A stretch of DNA of 64,000 nt, from NCBI GenBank assembly GCA_022410635.1, contig JAJVDF010000215.1, positions 1,477,604 to 1,541,603 of the forward strand, read 5' to 3'. Every line of letters starts with the position of its first letter. The stretch's first letter is position 1. The stretch comes from Tretioscincus oriximinensis. Its lineage: Eukaryota > Chordata > Lepidosauria > Squamata > Gymnophthalmidae. Shown here piece by piece: positions 34,872 to 49,800 of the stretch. Below the pieces are notes generated by a model that searched no databases, had not been told where the DNA came from, and saw nothing but the letters and a program-made list of their open reading frames with translations. Made by a program: the position numbers and the translations under genes.

Positions 34872-37800
34872 GTAATAAAACGCACGTGAGAGAGTTCAAC
34901 ATTCCAAGGTATATTGACCAATGACAGGGCTCAGAACTTTGGCAGCCTCCAGAGACCAGAGTGTTGGGTTGGAGACTGCTAAGAGACAGAAAAGAGAGGG
35001 AAGTAATACTTTGGGTGGAAAAATGTGAGAAGTGGAATACCCCAAGGTTCAGTACTGGGAGGGAAAGGAGGGAAGAAATGGATGAAAGGTGGAAGGAAAG
35101 GAAGGATGATAAAGAAGAAAAAATAAAGANGGAAGGAAAGGAAAACAGAAAGAAAGACGAAATGAAACAAAGAAGCAACAAGTGAAAGGGAGATGGGGAG
35201 GGATGGCAAGGGAGGGAATTGGTGGAGGCATGAATGGGAGCAAGGGGGAGGAGGGGCTAGAGCCCATTGCATTACCATAATGCAATGGGCTAAATCCACA
35301 AGTAATAATAAAAAACATAAAACAAAATAGCTACATACATAACACAANATATCATAATGCAACACAACATAAATATCTCAGCCCCATCCTCCACCTAGTT
35401 AGTGCATATCCTTTCCTGACTCATTTTACAATGGAAATATGCCATTTAAAATTCTCTTTCCTACATCACTCTCCACCTTCCTCTCCAGATCTTTATATGA
35501 GTCTTCTTTTCACAAAATGCCCTAGGTCATTCTGAACAATATAAATTAATTTAGTACTTTCCATTATTTGCATTATATCATAAGAATGCTACCCATTTTA
35601 AGTCATTCTTAGTCAGCTTCTTTAACAGATACTGTTACAGTTAGCTCAATGATTCCTGCCAGAATCCTTTCACAATGCTTTGCTCACTTGGTGTAACATT
35701 TGTTTGCATGAGTACCAAGTCAAATAGTGCTGGCCAGGGACAAAGTCCAGGAAGGTCGACTGTGTATGCCATGAAAGCATCTAAGGATATATATTTCCTT
35801 TGCTAGATGTAGTATGGGGAAATGCGAGTCCGTATCATCTTGCCTTTTCCCCTATGTCAAAAAAATGTGTTGAACTGGAGCTGGGCCTGGGACAGAGACC
35901 TGCCCTCTGGGTCCCAATGCAGAAAATTTCCTCCACNTGACTAGGCAGCTCACCTGAGTTTGAACAGCAGCTGGTCTCTGTTTTCTCATTTCTAGGACCA
36001 CATCAAAAATGTTGAAATGTTGAGGGATTCTCTGAAACAAAAGAAGAGAATCTATCAAAGTGGGGGGTGGTGGTGGTATGTTGCCCTTCTGTTGTATCGT
36101 ATTGGCTGACAGTGATTGTCTTTTCCTATACTGCTGGATCCTGCAGGATAGACATGAACAAAATTCTTGCCTTCACCTCAGCTGGGCTGGGGCAACAGGC
36201 TGGTGTGCATGCGCACACCAAAATCATGTACAAAATAATGCATGGGATGGATAGGGTGAATAGAGAAAAATGTTTCTGACAACACTAGGACCAGAGGGCA
36301 CTCCTTGAAATTGATGGGCAGAAAACTGAGAACGGACAAAGGAAGTGTTTTTTCACTCAGAGGGTCATCAGCCTGTGGAATTTACTTCCTGAAGAGGTAG
36401 TGGTAGCTAACAGCTTGGATAGCTTCAAGACAGGACTAGACAGGTTAATGAACACCAATGGTATAAATGGGTGGATGGATGCCTGGATGCTGCCTCCAGG
36501 ATGGAGCAACAGGCAGGACTTAGACTTTTGAATAAATATCCTGCAACAAATCTACTTGTTATCATTATTCTTGAATGGAAGCCCTATAAAGCTAACAGGA
36601 CTCCTGAAATACCATTTGCAGGGAGTCATGAACAGGTGTATCTGGTGGGCCTCTGTGTGAGACAGAATGCTGGACTGGATGGGCTGTGGCCTGATCCACT
36701 ATGGCTCTTCTTATGCTCTTATGTAACTGACTGACAGCTTGGTCTACTCCCATTGCAGTGACTTCACCAGGTGTTACAATATAAAAGAGAGAAGCACAGA
36801 AGTCTGTGATTTTTAAAAACCTCCACTAGTAAAGAAAAACTCAGCTAGTAGAGAAAAATCTCAGCTAATATAGCTGAGTAAAAATCCCAGATTCCCAAGT
36901 ATTTACTCATTGAGTAAAAATCTCAGCTAGTAAATACTTGGGAATTTAGGATTTATAATCTGAATTCCCAGGAGAGGCTACCATGCTCCTTCCAAGAGAT
37001 GTGGTAATCCTATTTTGTACTGTCTCCTCATTTATCATACACGCAAAAATCAAATTGTTTGAAATTTCTTTATTTCTTCTTTTCTATTTTTAATACAGAC
37101 TTCTGACAAGTTTTTAAATTTTTCTCCTCATCCTTCCCTCCAAGGGTAACATAATCAAAATTTTATATATATATTGTTGTGAAAATATTACAGTGACAAA
37201 ACGAATCTAACTTTCAATTTTTCATTTTCACTCCTAAGTTTATTTTTTAAATATTTTTACTTTCCAACATTTTTATTTATACATTCTAATCTTTTCTATA
37301 TTGTTTACATTATTTGTACAACAATTTGCTATCTCTACTGCAAGCATATTTATGATACAGTTATACCATTTATTAATCATCCATTTAGTCTCATCTTTCC
37401 AGCTGCCTACTAAAACTATTTGTGCAGATGTAATCAATTTATCCATTCTAACTTTAAAATTGCTTGCAATTAAATACAAAATCTACATTTTCTAAACAGA
37501 AAATATGATGGTTTTTTTTTAAAGATGTGATTTGACTTATTTTCTAAAAAAATCCTGTTTGAAAACACGTCATTGCTCACAAAAATGACAGTTTGGTGTA
37601 GTGGTTTGTGTTGGACTCGCATCTGGGAGTCTCCTGGTTCGATTCCCCATTCCTCTGTGAAAGCCAGATGGGTGACCTTGGGCCAGGCACAATTCTTTGA
37701 ATTCTCTCAGCCCCAACTACTACAGAGGGTGTCTCTTGTGGAGAAAGCAACAAAAGCTATGTGTGCCACCCTATGGTTGGCCGCCCTGAGACCTTCGGGT

Positions 37801-40800
37801 ATAGAGTGGGATAAAAGTACAAATAATAATTTAAAAAAACCACACATCACATTCTTAAAGTAAATGCAACTTGCTTAGAGACTTGCAAATACCTGTTTGA
37901 GTAAAAGCTGCCGAATATATTCCAAGGTACAAATCACACCTGTCCTTCCACATCCAGCGCTAGAGAGAGAAAATGTTGAGAGATGGTTTGCAAGGCTACA
38001 ATAGGGTGGTTAGCGTTATAAATATAAAGATCATAAAGGCCTTTTTGCACTTTGTTTGGAGAATAGTTTAAGCCACTAGCAAAAACAGAGCATTCATATT
38101 GTTAGTAGCTTCATTATTCTCCCAAGAAATAATGAAAGGAAAACGAGAAAAGCAGGAACATTCCATCAGTCACTGGATTGAAAGGATTCTCTAAGATTCT
38201 TTGAAAGTAAGTGCAAAAAAGCCCAAAATGCTTGCTATAATGGTTGTGTATGAGACACTCATATTACGTCCAAAATCAGCAGTTATATCATTCCAAATGC
38301 CAGTAGGTAGAAAATGTAGTTACAGGTCCTTTCGGCTTGCAACCTTATTCTAGATTATTGCTAAGTCCCCACATCACTACAATGGGATAATCCACAACAA
38401 AGCATGGATAATTCCAGAATAAATAAGTGGGGATGCAGCCTATATTCCAGAATAGATACCTGCCACCTGTAAGATACACAGCAGGCAGTGTTAATATGGC
38501 TTTCTCCATTCTACATCAATACACAGAAAGCAGGCCCTTATTCCAGGATATAATTCAGAACAAAGCTCAGTCAGAAAATAGAAAGGGAACTCAACAGTAT
38601 TCTCTATTTCTGAGTTTCCCTTAAACACTGACACCATTTTGGAAGGTGTGATACAGCATAATTCCTTTTTAAGTTTTATATTCCTGATGATCGTATTGTT
38701 TCTACTAGGTTAAAGTCATCAATTGCAATACAAATAAGAACACTATGACATCTTATTGGCCATTCGATTCACTGCTCCCTTTTCACTTCAGTAACGGACG
38801 TGCTATAAAGCAAATTGTTGACTGTTCTTTGAGGAATCTTTCAACTTCCCCCTACTGCAAGAATTGCCTAGCTGTTCTAACTCCTTGCTGGTTTTCCCCA
38901 ACAACTGGTCCATAAATCCCATTACTGCAGAAGGGTGAGTGTACAGGTGGCAACCTCAATGGTGTCCTTACCTGCAGTGCACACAGATGGGCATGGTTTC
39001 CTCACCCTGTTTACTTCTCACTTGCTCAATCATGTCAAGGAAGTAGCCGTAGTTATCTGGGATGCCTCGGTCTGGCCAAGCCACATATTGGAAATGGGAG
39101 ATGACCCGTTCCTCCTAGAACAGAAAAGATCGTAAATAATGGAGTCCTATTGATATTGCTGCACATACCATTCATCTTCTTGTTGATGTTTGATGTCATT
39201 AACGTTGGGTCTAATTCCTGGTTATCTGCATTAAACTATGGGAGTTTGCTAGGTTTGACCATCTCATTTTTCAGAGAGACTGAAGTTACAACCTCACAGG
39301 CATGGATAGCTCAATCGCTAAGGAATCCATCTCTCATCTGGGAGATGGGGTTTCAAAGCCCTGTATTGGACGTGGGGAGGTGTAGGCACCTTCCACTAGC
39401 ATGTAGCTCTAGCCAACCCAGATATCCGAAAGCATGAATTGCAAGAAATTGCAACTGACTGCAAGTAGATACATGAGAACCACCACAGCCTGATGAGAGT
39501 CAGTTTGGTGCAGTGGTTAGAGTGCTGGGAGTCTCCCGGTTCGATTCCCCACTCCTCCATGAAAGCCAGATGGGTGACCTTGGGCCAGTCACAGTTCTTT
39601 AGAACTCTCTCAGCCTCACCTACTTCACAGGGTATCTGTTGTGGAGAAAGCAACAAAAGCTTTGTGTGCCTCCCTATGGTTGGCCGCCCTGAAATCTTCA
39701 GGCATAGGGTGGGATATAAGTACAAATAAATAAATAATAAATAAGCTACANTGTCAGCCTTTGGGCAAAATACCCTTGTATGCCACTTTGAGTCCCTTTG
39801 AAAGGTGAGAAAAGTGGGGTATAAGAATCTTGTTGTTGTTGTTGGTTGTTGTAGTGGTGGTGGTGGTTGTGGTGGCAGTGGTGGTTCTTGCTCTTCTTCT
39901 TGGTCTTCTTCTTCTTCTTTCAAGGTATTGCTGTACCATTGAATTGTGGTTGCTCCTATAACGCCTTCTACAGGACATGTATTTTAGAACCCAGAACGGA
40001 CTCTTTCTTTCATATCAGGTAGCTTTAGAAACCTAGAACTAGGGGCTGCAACTTTAGGGCATGTTTCTAGGTTCTAGAAACCTAGAACTAGAGCCTGGAT
40101 TCGGAAACGTTTTTATCCCCAGACTGAAGGCCCCCAAGAAAGACCCTTACCTTTTGAAATGAAAGAGTCAGTGTGCGTAGCATGACATCCGGATTGAGTG
40201 TCTTTTCATTTACCTGAGGCAAAGACAAGAAAAGAATTAACCCATGCTGTTCTGGCCCAAATGCTATTTATTTATTTATTTATTTATTTCTCTTTCTTCC
40301 TTTCTTATACCCCACCCTATACCCAGAGATCTCAGGGCAGCCGACAATCGAAACAAAAATACAAAAGTAGCATATTAAAACAGTATCTGAAGATGGGAAG
40401 CAAAACAGCATTTCTTCAACCAAAGGCCAAGAATCGCCTAAAAGAATATGGTGATGCTAATAGACGCACCACAAGGATGAGACTATTCCATAGTTATATA
40501 TACAGTAGTTCTGGTGCTGTATGATGAACATTAACTGGAGTAAGTTACTAGTGCAGATGTCTCTGCTTGTGTAATAATGTAACCATGNTTTTTTTTGTCT
40601 CCAAACATGTATATTCCCTCACCTGTGATATAGAGAAGGGTCCAAAATGTGCTGTTTCCTCTGCTAACGGCCAATAGCGTTCACACTTTTTCTGGAAACA
40701 GGAAAAAAGATATAACAAAATTTTCACATAGTGACTACATTTTCCTCCTTGCAATAGAAAGTCAGAATGCGTGACTTTGGTGTGTTTGCAGTCCTTTGTT

Positions 40801-43800
40801 TCAGGTTTGATGGAATGGGGAAGGGATGCTGGATTGCACACACACTTTGAGGGTATAAATGGGTACTGGGATGAATGTCTGGATGCTGCCTCCACGATAG
40901 AGCAGCAGGTAGTGCTCCTGGAGTGCCATTTGTGGGGAGTCATGAACAGGTGCATATTTTGCTTTCCTCTGTTCGAACTGCCCAGGTGCATCTGGTGGGC
41001 CTCTGTGTGAGACAGAATGCTGGACTAGAAGGGCTGTAGCCTGATCCAGTATGGCTCTTCTTATGTTCTTAAATTTATCATCCCCCACTATGTTGTGGTG
41101 ATACTTATTAATCCACTTGCAATTTCTTGCTTTAGAACAGCTAGGTTGGCTGAAGCTGAGGCCAGTAGAGGTGGCTAACCCTCTCCATAGCAGACACGAG
41201 GCCACAAACTTCGATCTCTTTAAAAAAAAGCATCTGAAGAAGTAGACATGTCTACAAAAGCTTATGTCAACTACTTTTCTACTGTTAGTCTCTAAGTGCT
41301 ACTAGCCCCTTTGATGGACTTTCTAATAGACTAACATGGNTATTTCTCTGAATTTAATCTCTTAGTTGTTCTTCACCTCTGCACCACTGTCCCTCACAAC
41401 CTGTCTGCAACTTGAGCAAATTGCTACCAATTAAACTTGGAGGTTAGTTTTGCCCAGATAACTACCAGTAAGTCTTGAGGTAATTGAGGTCTGTCACTCT
41501 CCTTCCCCATNTCTTACCTTGCCCATTTCTACTTCTCGGCACGCCATAACAATTACCTGCAATGAGATAGGAGAAAACATAAGAATGCTCAAACAAAAGC
41601 CCTTGTATAATTTGGGCTGAAGGACATGTTTTGGGAATTATTTTCCACTATTAAAGCATTTACTATGAGGAACAGGGTAGAAAGAAGGAGCCACATATTG
41701 TAAAGATCTTTCAGAGAAAAAAATCACATTGGAGNTCTATTGGAGGTTCATGTTTATTAATTTTCCCCTTAAAGAATCCTAAAGTAGTTTGTTTGTATTT
41801 CTATCCTGCCCTATTTGATACAGAGCAGACCGGGACCAATAAGACAGGAAGAGGGTGTCACTGTTGTCTACAGAGTCAGTTTCTCTTGCCAAAAGAGCAA
41901 TCTATTCTGTTCCATTTGAAGCACTATTCTTGTTGTTGTGTCAAAAAGTTAAGAATGCTGCTGGTGTATTTCTCACCTCNCTATCTGATAGACTGACCAG
42001 ATTTTTTGATGCCCAAANTGGGGTAATTAATATTCATGCTAATCTGCATAATCATGAATATGCAAATCACACACCAACATGCATACCTTTTCGAAATCCC
42101 CATCCAAGGAATCCTCAAAGTGTGCGAGAATTTTTTTAAGTGCATGAGATTTTTTCAAAGTGCATGAGAATTTTTTTAAGTGTGTGAGAAATTGCCCCCC
42201 TTGNGAGGGCGGTGTAGACACCCTAAAACCAGGTCCCCCCCNAAAAAAAAACAGGGGTCATCTGGTCAGCCTACTATCTGAATCTTGAATGTGGTATTAA
42301 ACTCTTGCCACCATGAAGTTGTGGAGTTTCATCATTCATCCTGGCATAATCCTCAGTGGACCATATCAGGTCTTCATGGTGTCCATGACAACTCTGGGGC
42401 TGCTTCAACCTGTTAGTAGGAGGTTTGATCACAGAGTGGTAAAGGCTGAACTTGGAGTGGCAGCTCTACTCTGCAGGAGTGAGGAATCCATGGGGATGGT
42501 CAGTCTTGGATTTGCGGAACCTGAGCAGTTCCTGAACACTCAAGGAATTTTCTGGTTGATATGTATGATGCTTTGGATGAGGCTCCAGCCTCACCGTGGA
42601 ATCAGAAAGTGAGAAGAGCCACCAATTTGATTGTATTCAAGCACCTTTAACACAACTGTGGAACCCGTAAACCACCTTGGTATTCCATGAAGCAGATGGG
42701 CTGACAGCTGCAGCACAGGTGGCACAAATACGACTCCGAATCAGACAGGAAAAGGTTCTGTGTCCTATAGATTAATGTGGTCCAACCTTTAGTTACCCGA
42801 GGGCCAATCAAACTTTAGTATAGGAATATGAGGGCCAGAAAATGGCGGACGCAACAGTGGAGACGCGCGCAATAGCTCNAATCTGCTTGTCTTCCACTTG
42901 CAAACAGCACAGAGGCGGGGTTTAACCTCCTTTCAAGGCAGGCAGCTCCAGAGGTCAGAGGTGACCTGGAAGCACCTGGAGAGACGGTGACACATGCAGC
43001 CGCCTGGCCGCTTCGCCCACAACACCCCGCTTGCCCAAGCTTTTTGTGGGTGTTTTCCAATTCAAGGGCCAACAGAAATGAATAGGTGGGCTGTATGTGG
43101 GCCACAGGGTGGACCACACTGTATAGATGATCTCAAAGGGCAGAAAATACATCTTGCATTCTTGCNGTAGAACTCACCTTCACTTTGTACTGCCAAATCA
43201 TATGCCAAAAATCAAGCGTCGTGTGTGGAAGAGGACCTTGAGTTGCAATGTAGCATCTCTTGTTATCTACGCCCTGAGAGAAGTAGCAGAAGTCAATTAA
43301 CAGCTGGCAATGCATTTTAGAGTAAAGTTTTCTCTCTTGCTTTCACACAACTAGGGTGAAGNAATGCATTACAATTTAGAGCAGGTCTAGAAATGGNGTG
43401 CCAGACGTAAACAGTAACAAACTGTCAGCTTTCTGTTTCTCTACTTCCTGGCAGAATTCCTGTTTCCTGTTTCATGGTTTTAAGTTGCGTTTCTGCCTAA
43501 TGACAAGTGCTTATTATGAAAGCCTGGATGCCCAGCAGCTTCACAAAAAGTGGCAGTAGCTGCAGCAGCCCAAATGTGAAAAGAGCTGCGTTGTGCTCTG
43601 GGCAGGGCCTGCTGGGGACTGTAGCCCGAGCAGTGGGGAGCCTCTTCTGCTCAGTCTGTGTGGGGTCCTGCCATGCAGACTACAGTTCCCAGCCTGCACT
43701 TCAGCTAGCCCATTTTTTTTTTAAACTATGGGGCACATTAAACTTCTCCTAGACTTTTTAGCATAGGCTTTATTTTGAGATACTTCTTGGATTAGGGTCT

Positions 43801-46800
43801 GCCATAGTCTACACTAGCATGAGAATAACAGGCTTCTGTTCTAAAATAATTTGCAAAATGAAGACTAGTGCAGAAAGGAAGCCAGTTTGGTGTAGCGGTT
43901 AGAGTGTTGGACTCTTATCTGCTAGTCTCCTGGTTCGATTTTACACTCCTCTATGGTGCCAGTTGGGTGATCTTGGGCCAATTGCAGTTCTTTAGAACTC
44001 TCTCAGCCCCACCTACTTCACAGGGTATCTGTTTTTATTTATTTATTTATACTTATATCCCGCCCTGTACCCGAAGGTCTCAGGGCAGCCAACCATAGAG
44101 TGGTGCACATAGCTTTTGTTGCTTTCTCCACAATGGACACCCTGTGAAGTAGGTGGGGCTGAAAGAATTCTAATAAATAAATAAATAAAAGAGCAAACAT
44201 CCTAAAAAGTGGTATGGAATACACTGGAGCCATCTAGAATTGCCAGATACAGGAATCCCAGAATGCAACAGCCTTTTTCTTGATCTGACAAACTTCAGGT
44301 TAGATCAGAAAGAAAATTGCCAGATACAAACAAACCCAATGAATCTATTATTGAATCTAGAGCCAATTAATCTATTTTCTGTTTCTATCCACATGTACAT
44401 GTACTGTATGTGTACTTTAGGGTTCTCATATAAAAAAACAGGATGGAGCTTTGCATCTTTAAAGGCTGTAAAAGAGGACATTCACCAGGTGCAACTTCTA
44501 ATGCCTGCTATCACTAGAAGGGGAAATAATTTTTCCACATCCATTAAAGGTGTAAAATTTTATCCTGGTTTGTATGCATCTGAAGAAGTAGACTTGTCTA
44601 AAAAAGCTCGTGTCACCTTCCTTTTTCCCATTCATTTCTAAAGTGCTTCAAGACCCCCTTGCCAGATTCCTTGAAATTTCTTTGAAATCAAATGGTTTTT
44701 ATGTGGGAATCCTGAGGGATGTGAATATATGCAGTGGTCATGTCTAATCCCAGGACACATTCCCTAAAGGTTCCCCAACCCCCTTTAATGATTTGGCATT
44801 CGGTGGATGCTGGGCCCTGGTTACCTGAATGAAGTTGGCATTGATATAATCTGCTTGACCTTCCTCTGTCAGCAAGTTCAGGACAACTCTGGTCTGGTCA
44901 TCTATGCAGAGGAACATATTTGGTCATTAGCATCAAGGAATGGTTAAACAAACTGGAGCCAGTGGCTGGAAAGAGACTTATGGGTTGGCTCAAACAGAGG
45001 TGCTCCATTAAACTCAGAAATCCTCTCTGTGGTGGTAAGAAATGAGAAGAGGACATGCAAAATATGGCTGTGCTTCCAGTTATCAAATATTTACTGTTGC
45101 ACTGTCTGTAACACCATTTCCATTTGTAATGGTAAGGGTGCAGCAATATCAGAGAAACCTTTATGGAAAAGTTGGAATTTCTCATTATTTATGCATCATT
45201 AGGCACTTCTGTATTTCAAAATGAAGCCATGGAATTGGACATACTTTTCAACAATGCAAATAAGCATAACAACAGAAGAGGAATTCTGTTGAGTTAGGCC
45301 AGAGCCCATCTAGTCCAGCATTCTGTCTTGCCTAGTGACCCATCAATTCCAACTGGACAATTGCACCTGCTCTTGATTACTTTAAATGGTTTTTAAAGAA
45401 TACTGCCTGTTGCTCAATCCTGGAGGCTGTATCAAGACATCCTTCTCATTTAACATATCTATCCCGTGACACCAATCAGACCACTTCTTAAACACTGTCT
45501 TTCAAGACTAAAGAGACCTACATGTAGCATCCTTATTTCACAAGGAAGGTGTTCGAGGCCCTTGGTCATTCTTGTTACCCTTTTTTACAATTTAAGAATT
45601 TTTTTTTATTATTTAAAGATTTTTACCCCGCCCTTCCCCCCGAAGGTGTCCAGTTAAAAAGTTAAAAATTCAGGTCGTCATGACCTTCACAACATTAAAA
45701 CCATAAAAGAAACACAAGAATTTAAAATGTCGTCCTCTGATGTGGGAGCTAACCCGAAAAGGCCNGGGTGAAGAGACAGGTCTTTACCAGGCGCCGAAAA
45801 GATTGTAAAGATGGCGCCAGGCATGCTTCCGGGNGGAGGCCATTCCATAGTATCGGGGCCAGCATTTTCTTTAAGGCAGCTACATTCAGGCTAACTTGAT
45901 GTTTACATGGAGATATGGCCTCTGTTTTGCCTCTCAGAACAAAAGTTCCACAGTATAAGAGACTGCTGTGAACTCTGTCAAGGCAGCATACCTTGGCTTC
46001 ATCAGTGGCTATGTAAAAATAGACTATATCCAGTGACTTCAGTTTAGAGATTATAAACAAGAGATTCACAGAATTTCACCTCAAATAAACTCCACAGCCT
46101 CTGATAAACTGGGGAAGGTTATCTTGCATATTACTCACCTTTGAGGTAAGACAGGACCAGTGTTCCCTCATGGACTTTATGACATTTAGCGTCTTTTTCT
46201 ATTTTTCTCCCTTTTCCTATTTCCTGGTTTTCAGGGAAAACACTTGGGTCCCTTTCACGCTGAGCCTTTTTCTGAATGGGTCTCCTATATTCTACACTGG
46301 CATATGGATGACGAAGATTTAGACCAGAATAAGACTCAGTGTGAGTTCAGTCATGATATACTAGTATTATTGGGACCAAAGTGTGGGGTGGAACCAAGAC
46401 CACCACTAGGTAGGAGTCAAAAGGGGCTTCTGTCCTTGGGGCCACGCTGTGGGAGGGGAGCACCAAAATGCTCCTTACACCATTCCAGCCCATGAGGGGA
46501 GGTACCAGAATCAATGTTTGTCCTGGGTGATGCAGAACCTAGCTGCACCCCTGGGTGGGGCAACCACATATTTCTGATGGGCAGCAACTGGATTAGAATC
46601 AATCCACTAAGCAGCTGAAGTCATAGGAGAAGAACGTGGTATGGAATATCCAACAAGGGGGCTTGTAGACTAACAAGAGAAAGGCAGGTGTCATGAGCTT
46701 TTGTAGACACGTCTACTTGTTCAATGCCAATTACTTTCTCTTGTCAGTCTCCAAGTGCTACAACCCCCCCTTGCTGGACTTTCTACTAAGACTAACATGA

Positions 46801-49800
46801 CTTTTTCTCTGAAATCGTGGTAAGGAAAGTCTACCAGCCCCATGCCAAAGATGTCACTATAAAACAGGGGTGGGGAACCTTTTTTCTATTAGATTATTTG
46901 TGTAACATTTCTCAAGGGCCATACACCTGTCTCCACACATACCACCCAGGTGATCATTGGCCCTCTACCCAATAATAGACTTTTCAATGCCTCCTGTCCT
47001 GTGCCTCCCTCCATCTGTCCTTTTTTTGTATTTCACTTCAAAGTAATAACAAAGTGAGGAACTATTATTTAGCCAGGGAAACCTAATGGTTCTGTGGGGA
47101 GGATGCCGGTGCGAGACCAAATAGTTTCTTGGGGAGCAGGCCCTGGGCCGGACCAAATGGTTCCATGGGCCGCATCTGGGCCCCGGGGTCTGAATTTCCC
47201 CATCCCTTCTCTATGGAGCCCTGTGTTTCCCCAGGAAATATTACTGCTAACTCACATGGTAAGATATCTTTATAACGATTTTTCTTAATATTCTCTTTGT
47301 TGCCACCAGCTTCTGTGGAAATGGCTTGCTGTTGTCGGAATGCTACAGCCCGGGCTTTGATCTCCTGCCAATAGATAAGGAAATTCATATATATAAATAT
47401 ACAACTATAGGCATTTTTCTCCTGACTATGTATTTAACACTATACAAAGTGTATAAAAATATAAAAATAGAAAATACTATATAAAGTACAAGTAGTAATT
47501 TACAAGCAACAAAACAACAGCAAGAAAATTAATATAATATTAAAATATATCTATGAGAACTCAGGCTCTTGCACCAATGCAAATGGCAAAAAATCCGAGA
47601 TATTGGGGCTTCCTATGGAAATCACAATCGAACACACACAATTACATGTCGACAAAGGCCCCATCCACACGGAGCCTTATTCTGGGTCATATCTTGGGAC
47701 AGAGCTTGGACATCCACATGCCAGTATAGACTACGGCTGGCCCTATTTGGGGNCTGCCATAATCTACAGTAGCACGTGGTTGGCAGGCTCCTATTGTGAG
47801 GGACAGTCCAGGAGAAGGCTCTGTGTGGATGCAGCCATAAGTTTGATTTATTTATTTATACTTAAACCCCGCCCTACACCCTAAGGTCTCAGGGTGGCCA
47901 GCCAAAGGCAGGCACATATACCTTTTGGTGCTTCCTCCATAACAGACGCCCTGTGAAGTAGGCTGGGCTGCGAGAGTCTTAAAGAACTGTGATTGGCCCA
48001 AGAGCACCCAGCTGGCTCCATGAAGGAGTATGGAATTGAACCAGAAGACTACCAGATAAGAGTCCAGCGCTCTAACCACTACACCAAACTGGTTCAAGAT
48101 ATTTAGCACTATCACAGCATAAAATTTTAAATGTGTGGATGAAGCCAAAGTTGACTCTGACTCTACAGACCTGTTCTTACAGAACATAGTGGAGAATGAA
48201 CAGATCCCATTGCAAAATATATCAATTTCCTGCGGTATTTTTAGACACCTGATGTTGCTGCTGGAAGTCATTGAGCTGGTTTTCCTGGTGCAACGCTTGG
48301 TGAACTGGCGAACAAAAGGTGTTTTCTACGTATATCTCAAATTCTCCACCCAAGGTTTCTCAAGACCAGGTGGAAGTTACATAATGTGGATGCATCACAG
48401 AGGCAGAGTTGAGCCCTTAAAAACATCTGAGGCCATGTGGTTTTAAAAATGAAAGAGATTAAATGTAGCTCTATTGCCCTACCAGATAGCAGGCAATCAT
48501 CCAAGGCAAACCCAGACTCTTACCCTGCCTATCATTTCTTTACGGAATTGCTGCTCGTTCAAAAATATGCAGGAAATGTCCGTCTGCTTCCCTGTCATGT
48601 GCTTGCCATGGGTGGGTATCTTTGCAACAGCAGCAATTCCACAGGGAAACAACAAACAAGGCAAGGAACCTGGTATGACGGAAAACTGGGGCTGCAGCTA
48701 CATGGGGAGTTAAAATCCACAATATGAGAAACAACTGCGGAATGCAGCCAACACACATACCATTAGATCCATGTGAAACCAGTGAGACAATTAACCAGGA
48801 GTAAATACTGAGCATGCTCAGCCAAGCGATTCTGATAAAACAGATTAAAGTAGAGGAATTTAAAAATACAACAGTGCCTTCAAGGAGCAAAGGAGTAAAC
48901 AGTGCCTATTGGGAGATTCACTCTGTTCTTGTGGTTAGTGCCCTGGTTCCCAATGTGGGGCGCACGCCCCACAGGGGGGCAATTTGAGAATTTGCAAGAC
49001 AAAGTTAATGGCTTTTTAGGCTTCCACCACGTGATCAGGAGTTCACATTTTTGAATAATAAAAATTATACATCAGGGGGCGGGGGGGGGGATCGGAATTT
49101 TATAGATGATTAGGTGGGGCGTGGCCTAAAAAATGTTAGGAACCACTGGGTTAGTGTATTGGATTCTTATCTGGCCATTTCCTGGTGCCATTTTGCACTC
49201 CTCCATGAAGCCAGCTGGGTGACTTAGGGAGCTCTATGAGCTCCATGCACAAGGTATCTGTTGTGAAGAGATTGGTTATGGAAGCCACTGTGATTCCCTT
49301 TGGGTTGAGAAAAAAAATGAAAACAGCACATATAGAATGGGAGGAATATGTTTGAGCAGCAGCACAGGTGAGAAGGACTTGAGTGTATTGGTAGATCACA
49401 GCCTAAACATGAGTCAACAATGTGAAGCCACTGCAAAAAAGGCAAACACTGTCCTAGGGTGTATTAAGAGGAGCATAGACTCTTGATAACACGTAGTAAT
49501 TATTCCTCTCTACAGTATTTTGGTATGACCACACTTGGAATACTGTGCTTAGTCTACAAAGGAGAAGACTGAGAGGAGACCTGATAGATGTCTACAAATA
49601 TCTGAAAGGTTGTCACACTGCAGAGGGATCAGCATTGTTCTTCTTGGCACATGGAAGGACTAAAAACAATGGGGTGAAACTGCAAGGGAGTAGATTTAAA
49701 TTGGATATCAGAAAAAAGCTTTCTATCAGTAAGGGCAATAAACCAGTGGAACAGTTTGCCACTGGAGGTGGTGAGTTCGCCTTCACTGAAAGTCTTCACA

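Noticed and set aside
34777..35181. 134-codon minus frame with a long Met run
   Set aside because: The Met run is the (CAT)n microsatellite read backwards and the rest is a Helitron-like repeat.
39396..39923. 175-codon minus frame
   Set aside because: It is the antisense of a full-length SINE plus a microsatellite tail.
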